64,000 nucleotides of DNA, from positions 5,642,001-5,706,000 of the forward strand of contig OZ245021.1 in assembly GCA_965223775.1 (NCBI GenBank), written 5' to 3'. The notes under the pieces are model-generated. The model had not been told where the DNA came from and made no database searches. It worked only from the letters and a program-made list of their open reading frames with translations. This DNA comes from JAJDXW01 sp965223775 (GTDB lineage Bacteria; Pseudomonadota; Gammaproteobacteria; HK1). The position numbers and the translations under genes were made by a program. Shown piece after piece: positions 16,933 through 26,512 of this stretch. Each line of letters begins with the position of its first letter. Within the stretch, counting starts at the first letter, position 1.

Positions 16933-19113
16933 ATGCGGGGCCTCGGCGGCAGCACGCTGCGGGGCGGTCAGACCGTCTTCCACGGGCTGCGCATGTGGGG
17001 CCAGCTCGTGCAGGCGGCGATGATGCTGGCCGCCTTCATGGTGGTCGCGGTGCCGGCCTGGAACCTGTGGCGCTCGACCTCGGGCGCCGAGTGGTACGCC
17101 GCCGGCATGGTCACGCTCGCCGAGGTCAAGCTCGTCCTTGGCTACGAGCCCGACTCGGGCCAGGAGATCCGCTTCCCCGACGGCACGCGCCGGGTGCTGA
17201 CCATCCGCGACATTGCATCGTCGGTGCCGGCCTGGGAGGCGCGCGAGCGCATCAAGGCGGAGATGTTCGCGAGCGCGTGGCTGGGCGCCAAGGCCGGGCT
17301 GGGCGTCATTGCCCTCTTTCTCGCCTGGTTCTGGTACCGCGGCGTGCAGCTCTCGCGCCGGCGCCGCATCCGGGGCGCGGAGCTGGTGACCGCGGGCGAG
17401 CTGCGGAAGCGCGTCCGGTCCGCCCCTCTCCGCGCGCGCGACCGGATGCCGGGCTGGAAGGAATTGCGCCCCTACCGCATCGCCGGCATCCCGTACCCCG
17501 AGCGCACCGAGACCCAGCACACCATCGTCTCGGGCACCACGGGCTCGGGCAAGACCGTGCTGATCGCCGACCTGGTGGCCCAGATCCGCGCCCGGGGCGA
17601 GCGCTGCGTCATCTACGACAAGATGGGGAGCTACACCGCGGCATTCCTCGATCCGGTGCGCGACGTGTTGATGAACCCGCTCGATGCGCGTGCGCCGCGC
17701 TGGTCGCCCTTCCTCGAAGCCCGCAATCCCCGCGACTTCGACATGATGGCCGCCGCGCTGATCCCGCAGCAGAAGGACACCGTCGATCCCTTCTGGGTCA
17801 CCGCCGCGCGCCAGCTCTTCTCCAACGGCGCCGGGGTGTTCTGGAAGAAGGGCGTGACCGAGAACAGGGTCCTCGTCGACCACCTGCTCAAGACCGACCT
17901 CACGGCGCTCGCCGAGGCCATGGAGGGCACGGTCGCGCAGTCGATCGTCGACCCCGACAACCCCAAGACCGCGCTCTCGGTGCGTGCCATGCTTACCGCC
18001 AATCTCAGCGCGCTGGAGTTCCTGCCCGATACCGGCAAGCCGTTCTCGATCCGCGACTGGATATCCGACGAGGAGCGCGGCGGGTTCCTGTTCCTGACCT
18101 CGCGCGGCGACCAGCATGCATCCTTGCGCGGGCTCATCTCGACCTGGCTGGAGATTGCGGTCAACGCCATGCTGACGCTGGCCCAGGACGACGGGCGGCG
18201 CATCTGGGTGATCCTCGACGAGCTCCCGACGCTCCACCAGGTGCCGTCATTGCAGCCAGGGCTCGCGGAGTCCCGCCAGTTCGGCGGCTGCTTCGTGCTC
18301 GGCGTCCAGGTCGCCTCGGCGCTGCGCGATCTCTACGGCAGGAACGGCGCGGAGACCATCTCGGGCCTCTGCGGCACCCGCGTGGTGCTCGCTGCGCCCG
18401 ACCGCGACACCGCGCAGTGGTCGGCCGACAGCCTCGGGCGGAGCGAGGTCGAGGAGGTGGCCGAGGGCTACTCCTACGGCGCCAACACGATCCGCGACGG
18501 CGTCTCGCTCACGCCCCGGCGCGAGCTGCGGGCGCTGGCGCTGCCGTCCGAGATCATGCGGCTCCCGAACCTGGAGGGCTATCTCAAGTTCCCCGGCCCC
18601 CTCCCGGTCGCCTCGATCCGCCTCAAATACGTGAAGCGCCCCGCTTCGGCCGCGCGTTTCGTGCCGCGCGAGGCCAATGCAGGCGAGGCCGACGCAAGCG
18701 GCGACGCACCCGGCGAGGCGGCTCCGGCATCGGAGGTCCTGCCCGAGGAGCCGGCGGGCTGGTTCGGACAGGGCGAGCTCGATCTGGTCACCGAGGCCGA
18801 GCTTGCCCGGGAGAAGAGGACAGAGACCCGCTCTGGGCCGAGCGCTGCGGGCGACGGCGCACCGGCCACGGAAGAGGCTTCGGACGTGGTGCCGGAGAAG
18901 GATGCCGGCGCCGATGCGGATACCGGGGTGGCGGGCGCGCCCGAGGACAGGGCCGGTGGCGTAGTCCCGGCGGAGGAGCCGGCGATCGAGCCCGATGCGG
19001 CCGGGGCCGCGCCCCCTCCCGGCCCGTCGGCGGAGGGGGACACGGAGGGCCCGCCCGAGCCCGCCGCAGCGCCGGAGGATCCGGAGCCGGCCGGCGGCCT
19101 GATGCGCTTCTGA
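16933..19113 (+). CDS. traD: TraD, type IV coupling protein
   Basis: 726 residues. Two transmembrane helices (about 26-45 and 115-136) anchor a cytoplasmic hexameric ATPase with Walker A GTTGSGKT (201-208) and Walker B IWVILDELP (424-432). TraD links the relaxosome to the secretion channel and pumps DNA. A C-terminal tail of about 170 residues, rich in Glu, Ala and Pro, resembles the disordered TraD tail that contacts TraM-like partners. Only one base separates the stop from the traI ATG. Confidence 0.94.
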   Translation: MRGLGGSTLRGGQTVFHGLRMWGQLVQAAMMLAAFMVVAVPAWNLWRSTSGAEWYAAGMVTLAEVKLVLGYEPDSGQEIRFPDGTRRVLTIRDIASSVPAWEARERIKAEMFASAWLGAKAGLGVIALFLAWFWYRGVQLSRRRRIRGAELVTAGELRKRVRSAPLRARDRMPGWKELRPYRIAGIPYPERTETQHTIVSGTTGSGKTVLIADLVAQIRARGERCVIYDKMGSYTAAFLDPVRDVLMNPLDARAPRWSPFLEARNPRDFDMMAAALIPQQKDTVDPFWVTAARQLFSNGAGVFWKKGVTENRVLVDHLLKTDLTALAEAMEGTVAQSIVDPDNPKTALSVRAMLTANLSALEFLPDTGKPFSIRDWISDEERGGFLFLTSRGDQHASLRGLISTWLEIAVNAMLTLAQDDGRRIWVILDELPTLHQVPSLQPGLAESRQFGGCFVLGVQVASALRDLYGRNGAETISGLCGTRVVLAAPDRDTAQWSADSLGRSEVEEVAEGYSYGANTIRDGVSLTPRRELRALALPSEIMRLPNLEGYLKFPGPLPVASIRLKYVKRPASAARFVPREANAGEADASGDAPGEAAPASEVLPEEPAGWFGQGELDLVTEAELAREKRTETRSGPSAAGDGAPATEEASDVVPEKDAGADADTGVAGAPEDRAGGVVPAEEPAIEPDAAGAAPPPGPSAEGDTEGPPEPAAAPEDPEPAGGLMRF

Positions 19114-19114
19114 C

Positions 19115-22111
19115 ATGGTGGCCTCGATCGGCGCCATCGCCTCGGCCGCGCAAGGCACGTCCTACTACGAGAAGGACGGCTACTACGCGAGCGACGATCC
19201 GGAGCACCGGGAGGCGAGCGCGTGGGCCGGCAAGGGCGCCGACGCGCTCGGGCTCACCGGCCCGGTCGACCCCGACATCTTCCGCGCCGTCCTCGAGGGC
19301 AAGGTGCCCGACGGCTCCGGGCGCGAGCTCGGGCGCCGCGACCGCGACGGCAAGCTGCTCCACCGCCCCGGCCGCGACGTCACCCTCTCGGCTCCGAAGT
19401 CGGTCTCGCTCGCCGCGCTGGTCGGCGGCGATGCCCGCGTCGTCGACGTCCACGACCGGGCCGTGCAGGCGACGCTTGCCTGGATCGAGGGCAACGCCGC
19501 CGAGACCCGGATGAAGGACCCGGCGACGGGCCGGATGGTGCGCGAGGGCGGGCAGAAGATGGTCGCCGCCACCTTCCGCCACGACACCTCGCGCAACCTC
19601 GACCCCCAGCTCCACACCCATGCGGTGATCGCCAACATGGTGCAGGGCGAGGACGGCAAGTGGCGGTCGATGGCCAACGAGAAGCTCTACGAGTCGAAGA
19701 TGCTGATCGGGGCCATCTACCGCAGCGAGCTCGCGCGCGGCCTCTCCCGCCTCGGCTACGGGATCGAGAAGACCCACTCGGACGGGCGTTTCGAGATCGC
19801 CGGCGTCTCCCGCGAGACGATCGACGCGTTCTCCACCCGGCGCGCCGAGATCGAGGCCGGGATGGCTGAGCGCGGGATGGGGAGCCCGTCGGACAATCCG
19901 CGCCTCGCCGAGCGGGCGGCCCTGATGAGCCGCGCCGCGAAGCGCGACATCGATCGCAACGAGCTCGCGGGCGTCTGGCAGCGCCAGGCCGCCGATCTCG
20001 GGTTCGATGCCGGCGCGCTCACGGCCGAGACGGCGGCGAAGGGCGCGGAGCGGGAGAGTGCCGGCAGGGACGCGGCGCCGGGCGCGGTGGCGCCGGAAAC
20101 CGGGCAGCGTGGCGTGAGCCGCGATGCGGCGCGGAGCGGCAGCGAAGCTGTGCTGGAGGGTGGCACGGACATGGCGTCGTCCGGCCGCGATCGGGGCACG
20201 GAGGGTGTCCCGCAATCGGCCGCAGGACGGGCGGTGGAATGGGCCGTCGCGCATCTCTCGGAGCGCGAGGCGGTGTTCTCCCGGACCCATCTGCTCGCCG
20301 CCGCGCTCGCCTGGAACCCCGGCGCGGTGACGGTGGGCGAGGCGGAGGCCGCGGCGGCGCGGCTGGAGAAGGACGGATTGCTGCACGCCGCCCGGCTTCC
20401 CGGCATGGACGGGCTGCTCACCACCGACCGCGCGGTCGGCGACGAGAAGGAGACGATCGCGTTGATGGAAGCGGGCCGGGACCGCGGCGCGATCCCGGTG
20501 CGCGCCCGGGCGGTCGACAAGGCGCTCCGTAACGGCCCCCTCACGGACGGCCAGAAGGCGGCGGTGAAGCTGATCCTGTCTTCGGACGACCGCACGGTCG
20601 GCGTCCAGGGTTATGCCGGCAGCGGCAAGACCACCATGCTGAACCGCGCCCGCGCGCTTCTGGAGAAGCGCGGCTGGGAGGTCCGGGGCCTCGCGCCTTC
20701 GGCCTCGGCCGCGCGCACGCTCAGCTCCGAGGCCGGGATCGAAACCGAGACCCTGCAGCGTTTCCTCGCGCGCTACGCAGGCGTCGCGGCCGGGCGGATG
20801 ACCGCGAAGGGCGAGAAAGAGATGCGCGCCGCCTTCGCGAAGACCGTGCTCATTGTCGACGAGGGCTCGCTCGCCTCGACCGTCCAGGCCCGCGACCTGC
20901 TCCGGATCGCCGACCGCTTGCGCATCCCCCGCGTGGTGCTGGTGGGGGACGAGAAGCAGCTCGACGCCGTCGATGCCGGCAAGCCCTTCGCGCAGCTCCA
21001 GGCCGCCGGCATGAGGACCGCCGTGATGGACCAGATCATGCGCCAGCGCGATCCGGCCCTGAAGGCGGCCGTCGAGGCGAGCCTCGCGGGCGATATCGGA
21101 CGCGCCTTCGAGAAGCTGGGCGACAACGTGGCGGAGGTGAACCCCGATAATCTCGCGGGCGCCGCCGCCGCGCGCTGGCTCGCGCTGTCTCCTGAGGACC
21201 GGGCGCGCACTGGCCTGATGGCGCCCAGCCATGCGCTGCGCGAGGGGATCAACGAGATCGTCCGCGAGCGGCTCACCCGCGACGGCATCGTGCACGGTCC
21301 CGCGATGGTGACCGAACGGCTCGCCTCGCGCGGCTATACCAACGCCGAGAAGGCGCTCGCGCGGAACTACATGGCGGGCGATGTCGTCGGCTTCCACCGT
21401 CCCTACAAGCGCCTCGGCGTCGAAAAGGGCGACGAGCTGCGGGTCGCCGGCGTCGACCATGGAGCCGGCACGGTGACGCTCGCGGGGACCGACGGCGGGA
21501 GAGTCGCCTGGGAGCCCGGCCGGATCGCCGCGCGTGCCGGCGGCGTCGAGGTCTACAGGAGGGAGACGATGGAGCTCCGGGCCGGCGACCGCATCCGCTG
21601 GACCCGCAACGAGGCCGGGCTGGGGCTCGTGAACAGCCAGAGCGCCGAGGTGACGGCGGTCAGGGACGGCCGGGTGAGCTTCCGCCTCGAGGACGGGCGC
21701 ATGCTCGACATGAACGCCGGCGACCCGCAGCTCCGCCATATCGACCGCGCCTGGGCCTCCACCGTGCATGCGTTCCAGGGCCGCACCGTCGATACCGTGA
21801 TCGCCGCGATCGAGGCGAACCACCCGAACCTCACCAACCGGAAGATGCTCTATGTCGAGATCAGCCGGGCGCGCGACCGCGCCGAGTTCGTCACCGACGA
21901 CAAGGCGGCGCTCAGGGAACAGCTTGAGGCGCTCACCGGGGAGCGCTTCGCGGCGCTGGAAGCGGTCGGGCAAGACAGGGCGAAGGCGCCGGAGGCGGCC
22001 AAAGCCGGGGGCATGGACGCGGAGATCGGCGCGCAGCGGAGCGCGGGCCGCACGGTGGAGCCGGAGAAGACGCCGGCGCCCAAGTCCGTCGACCGCGACC
22101 TTGGGCTGTAG
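19115..22111 (+). CDS. traI: TraI, MobF relaxase-helicase
   Basis: 998 residues. The relaxase domain has the paired tyrosines of MobF enzymes (Tyr17/18 and Tyr23/24 in SYYEKDGYY) and the three-His metal site (His156, His167 and His169; FRHDTSRNLDPQLHTHAV). The helicase domain has Walker A GYAGSGKT (499-506), a VVLVGDEKQLDAVDAG block near 610 and C-terminal STVHAFQGRTVDTVI and VEISRARDRAEF motifs near 880-920. It nicks oriT, stays bound to the 5' end and unwinds the strand. It is shorter than F TraI. A partial second copy of its 3' end lies at 26147-26468. Confidence 0.95.
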   Translation: MVASIGAIASAAQGTSYYEKDGYYASDDPEHREASAWAGKGADALGLTGPVDPDIFRAVLEGKVPDGSGRELGRRDRDGKLLHRPGRDVTLSAPKSVSLAALVGGDARVVDVHDRAVQATLAWIEGNAAETRMKDPATGRMVREGGQKMVAATFRHDTSRNLDPQLHTHAVIANMVQGEDGKWRSMANEKLYESKMLIGAIYRSELARGLSRLGYGIEKTHSDGRFEIAGVSRETIDAFSTRRAEIEAGMAERGMGSPSDNPRLAERAALMSRAAKRDIDRNELAGVWQRQAADLGFDAGALTAETAAKGAERESAGRDAAPGAVAPETGQRGVSRDAARSGSEAVLEGGTDMASSGRDRGTEGVPQSAAGRAVEWAVAHLSEREAVFSRTHLLAAALAWNPGAVTVGEAEAAAARLEKDGLLHAARLPGMDGLLTTDRAVGDEKETIALMEAGRDRGAIPVRARAVDKALRNGPLTDGQKAAVKLILSSDDRTVGVQGYAGSGKTTMLNRARALLEKRGWEVRGLAPSASAARTLSSEAGIETETLQRFLARYAGVAAGRMTAKGEKEMRAAFAKTVLIVDEGSLASTVQARDLLRIADRLRIPRVVLVGDEKQLDAVDAGKPFAQLQAAGMRTAVMDQIMRQRDPALKAAVEASLAGDIGRAFEKLGDNVAEVNPDNLAGAAAARWLALSPEDRARTGLMAPSHALREGINEIVRERLTRDGIVHGPAMVTERLASRGYTNAEKALARNYMAGDVVGFHRPYKRLGVEKGDELRVAGVDHGAGTVTLAGTDGGRVAWEPGRIAARAGGVEVYRRETMELRAGDRIRWTRNEAGLGLVNSQSAEVTAVRDGRVSFRLEDGRMLDMNAGDPQLRHIDRAWASTVHAFQGRTVDTVIAAIEANHPNLTNRKMLYVEISRARDRAEFVTDDKAALREQLEALTGERFAALEAVGQDRAKAPEAAKAGGMDAEIGAQRSAGRTVEPEKTPAPKSVDRDLGL

Positions 22112-22115
22112 ACGC

Positions 22116-22150
22116 GGTTCGGGAAGCTCGAAGGGTTACTGTTCCGAACC
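22116..22150 (+). terminator. Stem-loop just after traI
   Basis: GGTTCGG at 22116-22122 pairs with CCGAACC at 22144-22150, beginning five bases after the traI stop. No T run follows, so it may be a weak or rho-assisted end to the transfer operon, or a 3' stabilising hairpin. Confidence 0.45.
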
Positions 22151-22351
22151 CGTCGGCACATGCACCGGCCGGTGTCCGGCCGAACGGCATCGTCGCGGGT
22201 CGATGCCGAGTCGAAGACGGCGGCGGACGAGCAACACCAGGAAGGTGGCGAAAAGCATGAACGTGCTTTGTCAGAATCGGAAGAAACCATAACTGATGTC
22301 TGGTGTAGGGCCGGCGGGGTGAAACCGGGCGGCGCGCAGGTCGACTCGTCA

Positions 22352-22403
22352 TTGAAGGACCAAGTGCAATTTCATATATGGTTATGGCAGACTTTGACCA
22401 AGT
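22352..22403 (+). promoter_or_regulatory. Candidate promoter and operator of the abiE pair
   Basis: TTGAAG at 22352-22357 and TATATG at 22375-22380 are separated by 17 bases, a good sigma-70 fit in an unusually AT-rich patch, 39 bases before the abiEi ATG. The octamer GACCAAGT occurs twice, at 22358-22365 and 22396-22403, flanking the -10 element. AbiEi antitoxins are known to repress their own operon by binding repeats near the promoter, so these could be the sites. The rest of 22151-22351 shows no gene. Confidence 0.5.
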
Positions 22404-22418
22404 TCCCGCGAGGTTGCC

Positions 22419-23228
22419 ATGTCCCGGCTCATCTCGGCCCCTTTCTTCAGTGCGCACCCTGTCTTTCGCCGGGCCGAATACGCTGCCGCCGTCGGCCGCG
22501 AGCCGGGCGACAGGGTCGTTACGGCGATGCTCGCCCAGCATCTCAAGGCGGGCAACATCCGGCGCATCGCCCGCTCGGTGTTCGCCTCCGTGCCCAAGCA
22601 CGCGGACGCGCGCACATGGTCCGTTGACCGCTTCCTGGCGGCCTCCCGGCTGCGCCCAGGCGGCGTCATCGCCTATCACTCGGCGCTGGAACTGCACGGC
22701 TACGCCTATACCGAAGGGTACGAGGTGCAAATCATCGCCCCCGGTGAGCCGCGCGTATTCGAGGCCAGCGGCCTAACCTGCCGGTTCGTCAGGCCGCCTC
22801 AAGGCTTCACCGGACCGAACGGCGCGGCGACGGACGGCGTGACCGTGGTCGATCGCCTGGGGCTGGATGTCAAGGTGACGACGCTGGAGCGCACCATCGC
22901 GGATCTGTTCGACCGTCATGATCTGGCAGGAGGTGCGGAGGAGCTCTTCAACTCGCTCGACCTGGTGGCGCGTGTCGACGCCGGGGCATTGGTCCGGCAC
23001 GCGCAGGCGCGTGGCAACGCCGCGGCCGCCGGCGCAATCGGTTTCTGGCTGGCGTGCGAGCGAGGGCGGTTGGGCGTGCTGCAACGTGCGCTGGAAGACC
23101 TCCGGGCGCTGGCACCGTCTCGGCCTCGATATGCGCTAGGTGCCAAGCCTGGATCGGGAAGGACAGCCAAGCACTGGAACGTGATCCTTCCTGCCGATGT
23201 CACTGACCGCCGGTTCGAGGGGCTGTGA
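22419..23228 (+). CDS. abiEi: AbiEi-type antitoxin of a type IV toxin-antitoxin pair
   Basis: 269 residues. The N-terminal winged-helix part (FFSAHPVFRRAEYAAAV through HLKAGNIRRIARSVFAS) and the downstream HSALELHGYAY block are typical of AbiEi antitoxins, which repress their operon and counter the AbiEii toxin. The C-terminal half includes TTLERTIADLFDRHDLAGG, also conserved. The gene directly abuts abiEii with no spacing, the standard arrangement. GC content and codon use are visibly lower than in the tra genes, suggesting separate acquisition. The pair probably provides phage abortive infection or element stabilisation. Confidence 0.88.
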   Translation: MSRLISAPFFSAHPVFRRAEYAAAVGREPGDRVVTAMLAQHLKAGNIRRIARSVFASVPKHADARTWSVDRFLAASRLRPGGVIAYHSALELHGYAYTEGYEVQIIAPGEPRVFEASGLTCRFVRPPQGFTGPNGAATDGVTVVDRLGLDVKVTTLERTIADLFDRHDLAGGAEELFNSLDLVARVDAGALVRHAQARGNAAAAGAIGFWLACERGRLGVLQRALEDLRALAPSRPRYALGAKPGSGRTAKHWNVILPADVTDRRFEGL

Positions 23229-24206
23229 ATGGCGCCGCCTACCGTCCAGACCTTGCAGCGCCTCGCAGCAGAGACCGGATACCAACTGGATACGTTGGAG
23301 AAGGTGCTGCGGCTCCTGGAACTGCTGGATGAGATCGCTGAAGACCCGGTACTTTCCGAGTGCCTCGTCCTCAAGGGCGGAACGGCACTGAATGTCTTCC
23401 ACCTCGATCTCGACCGGCTTTCAGTGGATATCGATCTGAATTATGTCGGCGCGCTCGACTTGGCGACGATGGAGAGCGAGCGCCCTCAGGTCGATGCCGC
23501 GATCGATCGCCTCCTCGCCTCTCAGGGCTACGGCGTGCGTCGTCGGCCGACCGGGCACGCAGGGGGAAAGTGGCTGTCGCGGTACGCGTCCGCTCTCGGT
23601 GGCAACGCTTCGCTGGAGCTGGACCTGAACTATGTGGCGCGCCAGCCGTTGTTCGGCGCGATCCGTATGGAGTCCCGTCTCCTCGGCCGCGTTCGGACGA
23701 GCCGTGTTCTCGTCCTCGATCTCCACGAGATCGTGGCCGGAAAGATCGTGGCGCTCTTCGATAGGCACGCTGCACGCGATCTGTTCGATGTACGCCGCAT
23801 TCTGTCGATCGAGGGGCTCGACTGGGGCTGGATCAAGGCCGCTGTCCTGGCTCTCGGCGCCTGCAACCGCCGGGATTGGCGAACCGCGTCAAGCGACTCC
23901 ATCGCATGCGATCCGCGCGAAATTCGTCGGAATCTCGCGATCTGCCTACCCCGTGGTTTCTTCACCGACACGGGAGATATCGACGCATGGATTGCGCAGT
24001 CCGCGGCGCTGTGCCGGGAACGACTCGCTTTCCTGTTCGAGTTGTCCGAGAGCGAGCGGTGCTTTCTTGACGGTATCCTCGACCGTGGGGAAGTCAACGC
24101 CGATCTGCTCGGTGTCGAGCCTGAGATACGGGCGCGCATCGGTGCCATGCCGATGCTTGCGTGGAAGGCCATGCACGTTCGCGAGCATCATGGTCTCGAC
24201 CGGTGA
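23229..24206 (+). CDS. abiEii: AbiEii-type nucleotidyltransferase toxin
   Basis: 325 residues with the nucleotidyltransferase signature of AbiEii: LVLKGGTALN (GG at 50-51) followed by LSVDIDLNY (Asp67 and Asp69 as metal ligands), then EIVAGKIVALFDRHAARDLFD, matching the conserved Lys and Asp motifs III and IV. In characterised members the toxin binds GTP or transfers nucleotides to tRNA and stops growth. All catalytic motifs are intact. It starts on the base after the antitoxin stop. Cut-off by the antitoxin is expected to be non-covalent (type IV). Confidence 0.9.
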   Translation: MAPPTVQTLQRLAAETGYQLDTLEKVLRLLELLDEIAEDPVLSECLVLKGGTALNVFHLDLDRLSVDIDLNYVGALDLATMESERPQVDAAIDRLLASQGYGVRRRPTGHAGGKWLSRYASALGGNASLELDLNYVARQPLFGAIRMESRLLGRVRTSRVLVLDLHEIVAGKIVALFDRHAARDLFDVRRILSIEGLDWGWIKAAVLALGACNRRDWRTASSDSIACDPREIRRNLAICLPRGFFTDTGDIDAWIAQSAALCRERLAFLFELSESERCFLDGILDRGEVNADLLGVEPEIRARIGAMPMLAWKAMHVREHHGLDR

Positions 24207-24612
24207 GAGAACGTTTGTGAGAATGGCGGCGCGCATGTTTGTCCCGCGGGCGCCTGATTGGCTCGGCATGCTCTGTGTTCACCCGCGCGCCGCGTCCGGC
24301 TTCATTGGTATCGGGCCAGCACCCTTCAAGACTCTTTCGGTCTGGTCGGATCGAGGTACCGCTTGGGCGTTCGACGGCGAGCTGCGGGCCGAGCCCGGAT
24401 GGCGGCGGGCGTGGCCCGGCTGCGCCGGATCCGTGGCATCGGCGCCGTGCGACACGGGTGCCGCTCGTCACTCCGTGACCGGGTTGCTGCGGAGTTCGGG
24501 TTAGTGCCGCGACGGATCGGGATGCACGGCTTCGGCTCTGGCATGAGACCGGCCATCGGGTGGGCGCGGGACTAGGCATGAATATGGGGAAGATTGGACC
24601 GAGGAAGTGACA
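24207..24612 (+). other. Non-coding gap between abiEii and the FRG gene
   Basis: About 400 bases with no convincing gene. Short open frames are Arg-rich and lack plausible ribosome-binding sites. Composition shifts from GC-rich to more AT-rich toward the FRG gene, consistent with a junction between separately acquired modules. A weak GAATATGG at 24571-24578 could serve as a -10 element for the FRG gene. Confidence 0.5.
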
Positions 24613-26085
24613 GTGGAAGCAATCGAGGAGCCTGAGGGTTTGGAGACTCGCGAGTTGGAACGAATTCAGGCGGTGACGGCCGAGATTGTCGCGAAGTCGT
24701 CTGCGCGGCCTGGCTCGTGCGTGTACCGAGGTGAGCCGGAGTGCTACGAGGTCGTGTCGTCGGGCTTGTACAGGAAATGCCCGGAGCGCACGCATGAGGC
24801 GTTCGATATCGGGCGGGTGGAGCAAGAGATCATCGAAAGTGCGCGACAGTACACGAGCTTGACCAACGAAACGGAAATCCTTGCAGAAATCCAGCACTAC
24901 GGCGGCAAGACGAACCTGATCGATTTTACCACCGACTACCTCGTAGCGTTGTTCTTCGCTTGCGCCGGAGGCGATGGCAAGGATGGAAGAGTGGTTCTGC
25001 AGTGGCCGGACCAGGGGACGGTGGTGGAACCCAGGCAGAAGAACAACAGGATCATCTCCCAAAAAAGCGTGTTCGTTCGACCTTGGCGGGGGTTTATTGT
25101 GCCGAGTGCGCGGGATGAGACGGTCGTCGTCCCGAGCGATCTGAAGGAGGGGCTGCTGTCGTTCCTAGCCCGATTTCATGGGATTTCGGAGCGAACTGTC
25201 TATAACGATATACATGGGTTCATCAGGAATCAGGATCTGGACGAGAGTCCCTATATCCGCGAGTTTCGGATGTCGCCCGGCGAACCCGAGTCTGACGGGG
25301 TGGAGTATTTGAAGCGTTGCTCGGGCGACGAAACGATTCTTGATGTAGAGATTGAGAGGATGCGTCACGCTTACCACCAGATTGGGATGGTCTACCAGAA
25401 GGATGAAAGGAGCATGTTCGTGATACGTCGGTGGGTACGGGAGATTGTCGAAGTGGCCTTTGTCTCGCTTGACGTGGCTGGGGTGGTCTTTCTCTACACG
25501 GGAGCAATCGAGAAGGCGCAGGGCGGTGTGCGGCCGGACGAAGCGTATTGCGGGCGCGGAGAGGCGTACTTGTTTCAGGGCGCGACGGACAGGGCCATAC
25601 GCGACTTTGAGGAAGCACTCGCAAGGAACAAGGAGCTTGCTCAGGCGTACCGTGGACGTGGAAATGCACATCGGAAGGGAGGCGACGAGGAGCGGGGAAT
25701 GGAAGACCTGAACGAGGCGCTGCGATTGCAACCCGGATTGGTTGCAGCGCTCATCGACCGCGGAAACGCATATCGTGAAAACGGTTCGCTAGAGGAGGCA
25801 CTGACAGACTATGACGAGGCGATTTCAACCGGTCTAGTGGCTGGGAACAGGCAAGTCACGAGCGTTGGAGACCGACACTTTTATCGAGCAATCGCACGGT
25901 GCGCGTTGGAGGACTGGGAAGGGATGAAGGAAGACATCATCGTGGCGCGACGAGACGGGATTCTGGTGGCGTCGTCATTCCGGAATATTCTGGGCGACGT
26001 ACCTACATTCGAGGCGGAGTACGGAGTCAGGGTGCCCTCCCATATCGTCACGGAGCTGCACGTTCCTGTGGATGCTCTGTGTTGA
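24613..26085 (+). CDS. FRG-domain protein with TPR repeats, candidate defence effector
   Basis: 490 residues from the GTG at 24613, which has a GAGGA site seven bases upstream; a GTG six bases earlier is too close to it. The N-terminal FRG domain shows CVYRGEP (the F/Y-R-G core, about 38-42) and IQHYGGKTNLIDFTTDYLVALFF, matching the usual QHYGxPTxLLDxT pattern. The C-terminal third holds three or four tetratricopeptide repeats (AYCGRGEAYLFQGATDRAI, AYRGRGNAHRKGGDEERGM, ALIDRGNAYRENGSLEEAL). FRG proteins are common in defence islands, but their biochemical activity is largely unknown. Low GC and odd codon use mark it as foreign. It follows the AbiE pair in the same direction. Confidence 0.85.
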   Translation: MEAIEEPEGLETRELERIQAVTAEIVAKSSARPGSCVYRGEPECYEVVSSGLYRKCPERTHEAFDIGRVEQEIIESARQYTSLTNETEILAEIQHYGGKTNLIDFTTDYLVALFFACAGGDGKDGRVVLQWPDQGTVVEPRQKNNRIISQKSVFVRPWRGFIVPSARDETVVVPSDLKEGLLSFLARFHGISERTVYNDIHGFIRNQDLDESPYIREFRMSPGEPESDGVEYLKRCSGDETILDVEIERMRHAYHQIGMVYQKDERSMFVIRRWVREIVEVAFVSLDVAGVVFLYTGAIEKAQGGVRPDEAYCGRGEAYLFQGATDRAIRDFEEALARNKELAQAYRGRGNAHRKGGDEERGMEDLNEALRLQPGLVAALIDRGNAYRENGSLEEALTDYDEAISTGLVAGNRQVTSVGDRHFYRAIARCALEDWEGMKEDIIVARRDGILVASSFRNILGDVPTFEAEYGVRVPSHIVTELHVPVDALC

Positions 26086-26146
26086 TATGCTCTGCCAGAC
26101 TGCGGTCTTCCGCGCCGGCGGCCGTATCAGGTGAACCTATGACGTT

Positions 26147-26468
26147 GGCGGGGCCTCGGGCTCGTCAACAGCCAGACCGCGGAGGTGACGGCGGTCTCCG
26201 GCGGCCGGGTCGGCTTCCGCCTCGAGGACGGGCGCATTCTGGACGTAAACGCGGGCGACCAGCAGCTTCGCCAAATCGACCGCGCCCGGGCCTCGACCGT
26301 ACACGCGTTCCAGGGCAGGATGGTGGATACGGTGATCGCCGCGACCGAGGCGAACCATCCGAGCCTGACCAACCGGAAGATGCTGTACGTAGAAATCAGC
26401 CGAGCGTGCGCGGCGCCGAACTCGTGACCGACGACAAGGCGGCGCTCAGGGAGCAGGTCCAGGCACCC
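26147..26468 (+). pseudogene. Frameshifted duplicate of the traI 3' region
   Basis: This stretch matches traI positions about 21629-21950 at roughly four bases in five. It reads TAVSGGRVGFRLEDGR, then ASTVHAFQGRMVDTVIAA and NRKMLYVEISRA, as in TraI. After EISRA one base is missing relative to traI, so the EFVTDDKAALRE segment continues in another frame. There is no start or relaxase domain. It is a remnant, either of an older traI or of a recombination event that trapped the AbiE-FRG cargo between two traI tails. Confidence 0.9.
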
Positions 26469-26512
26469 AAGTGCGCCTGCGGCTCTCGCGACAAGAGTGC
26501 TCGGAAGCTCGG

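Noticed and set aside
22112..22418. oriT directly after traI
   Set aside because: Only one terminator-like hairpin and a promoter are visible. No inverted-repeat plus nick-like motif set was found, so the candidate at 28.1-28.4 kb is preferred.
24094..25062. 322-codon minus-strand frame over the start of the FRG gene
   Set aside because: Conflicts with the FRG gene, whose domain and repeat pattern are clear, and has no recognisable domain.
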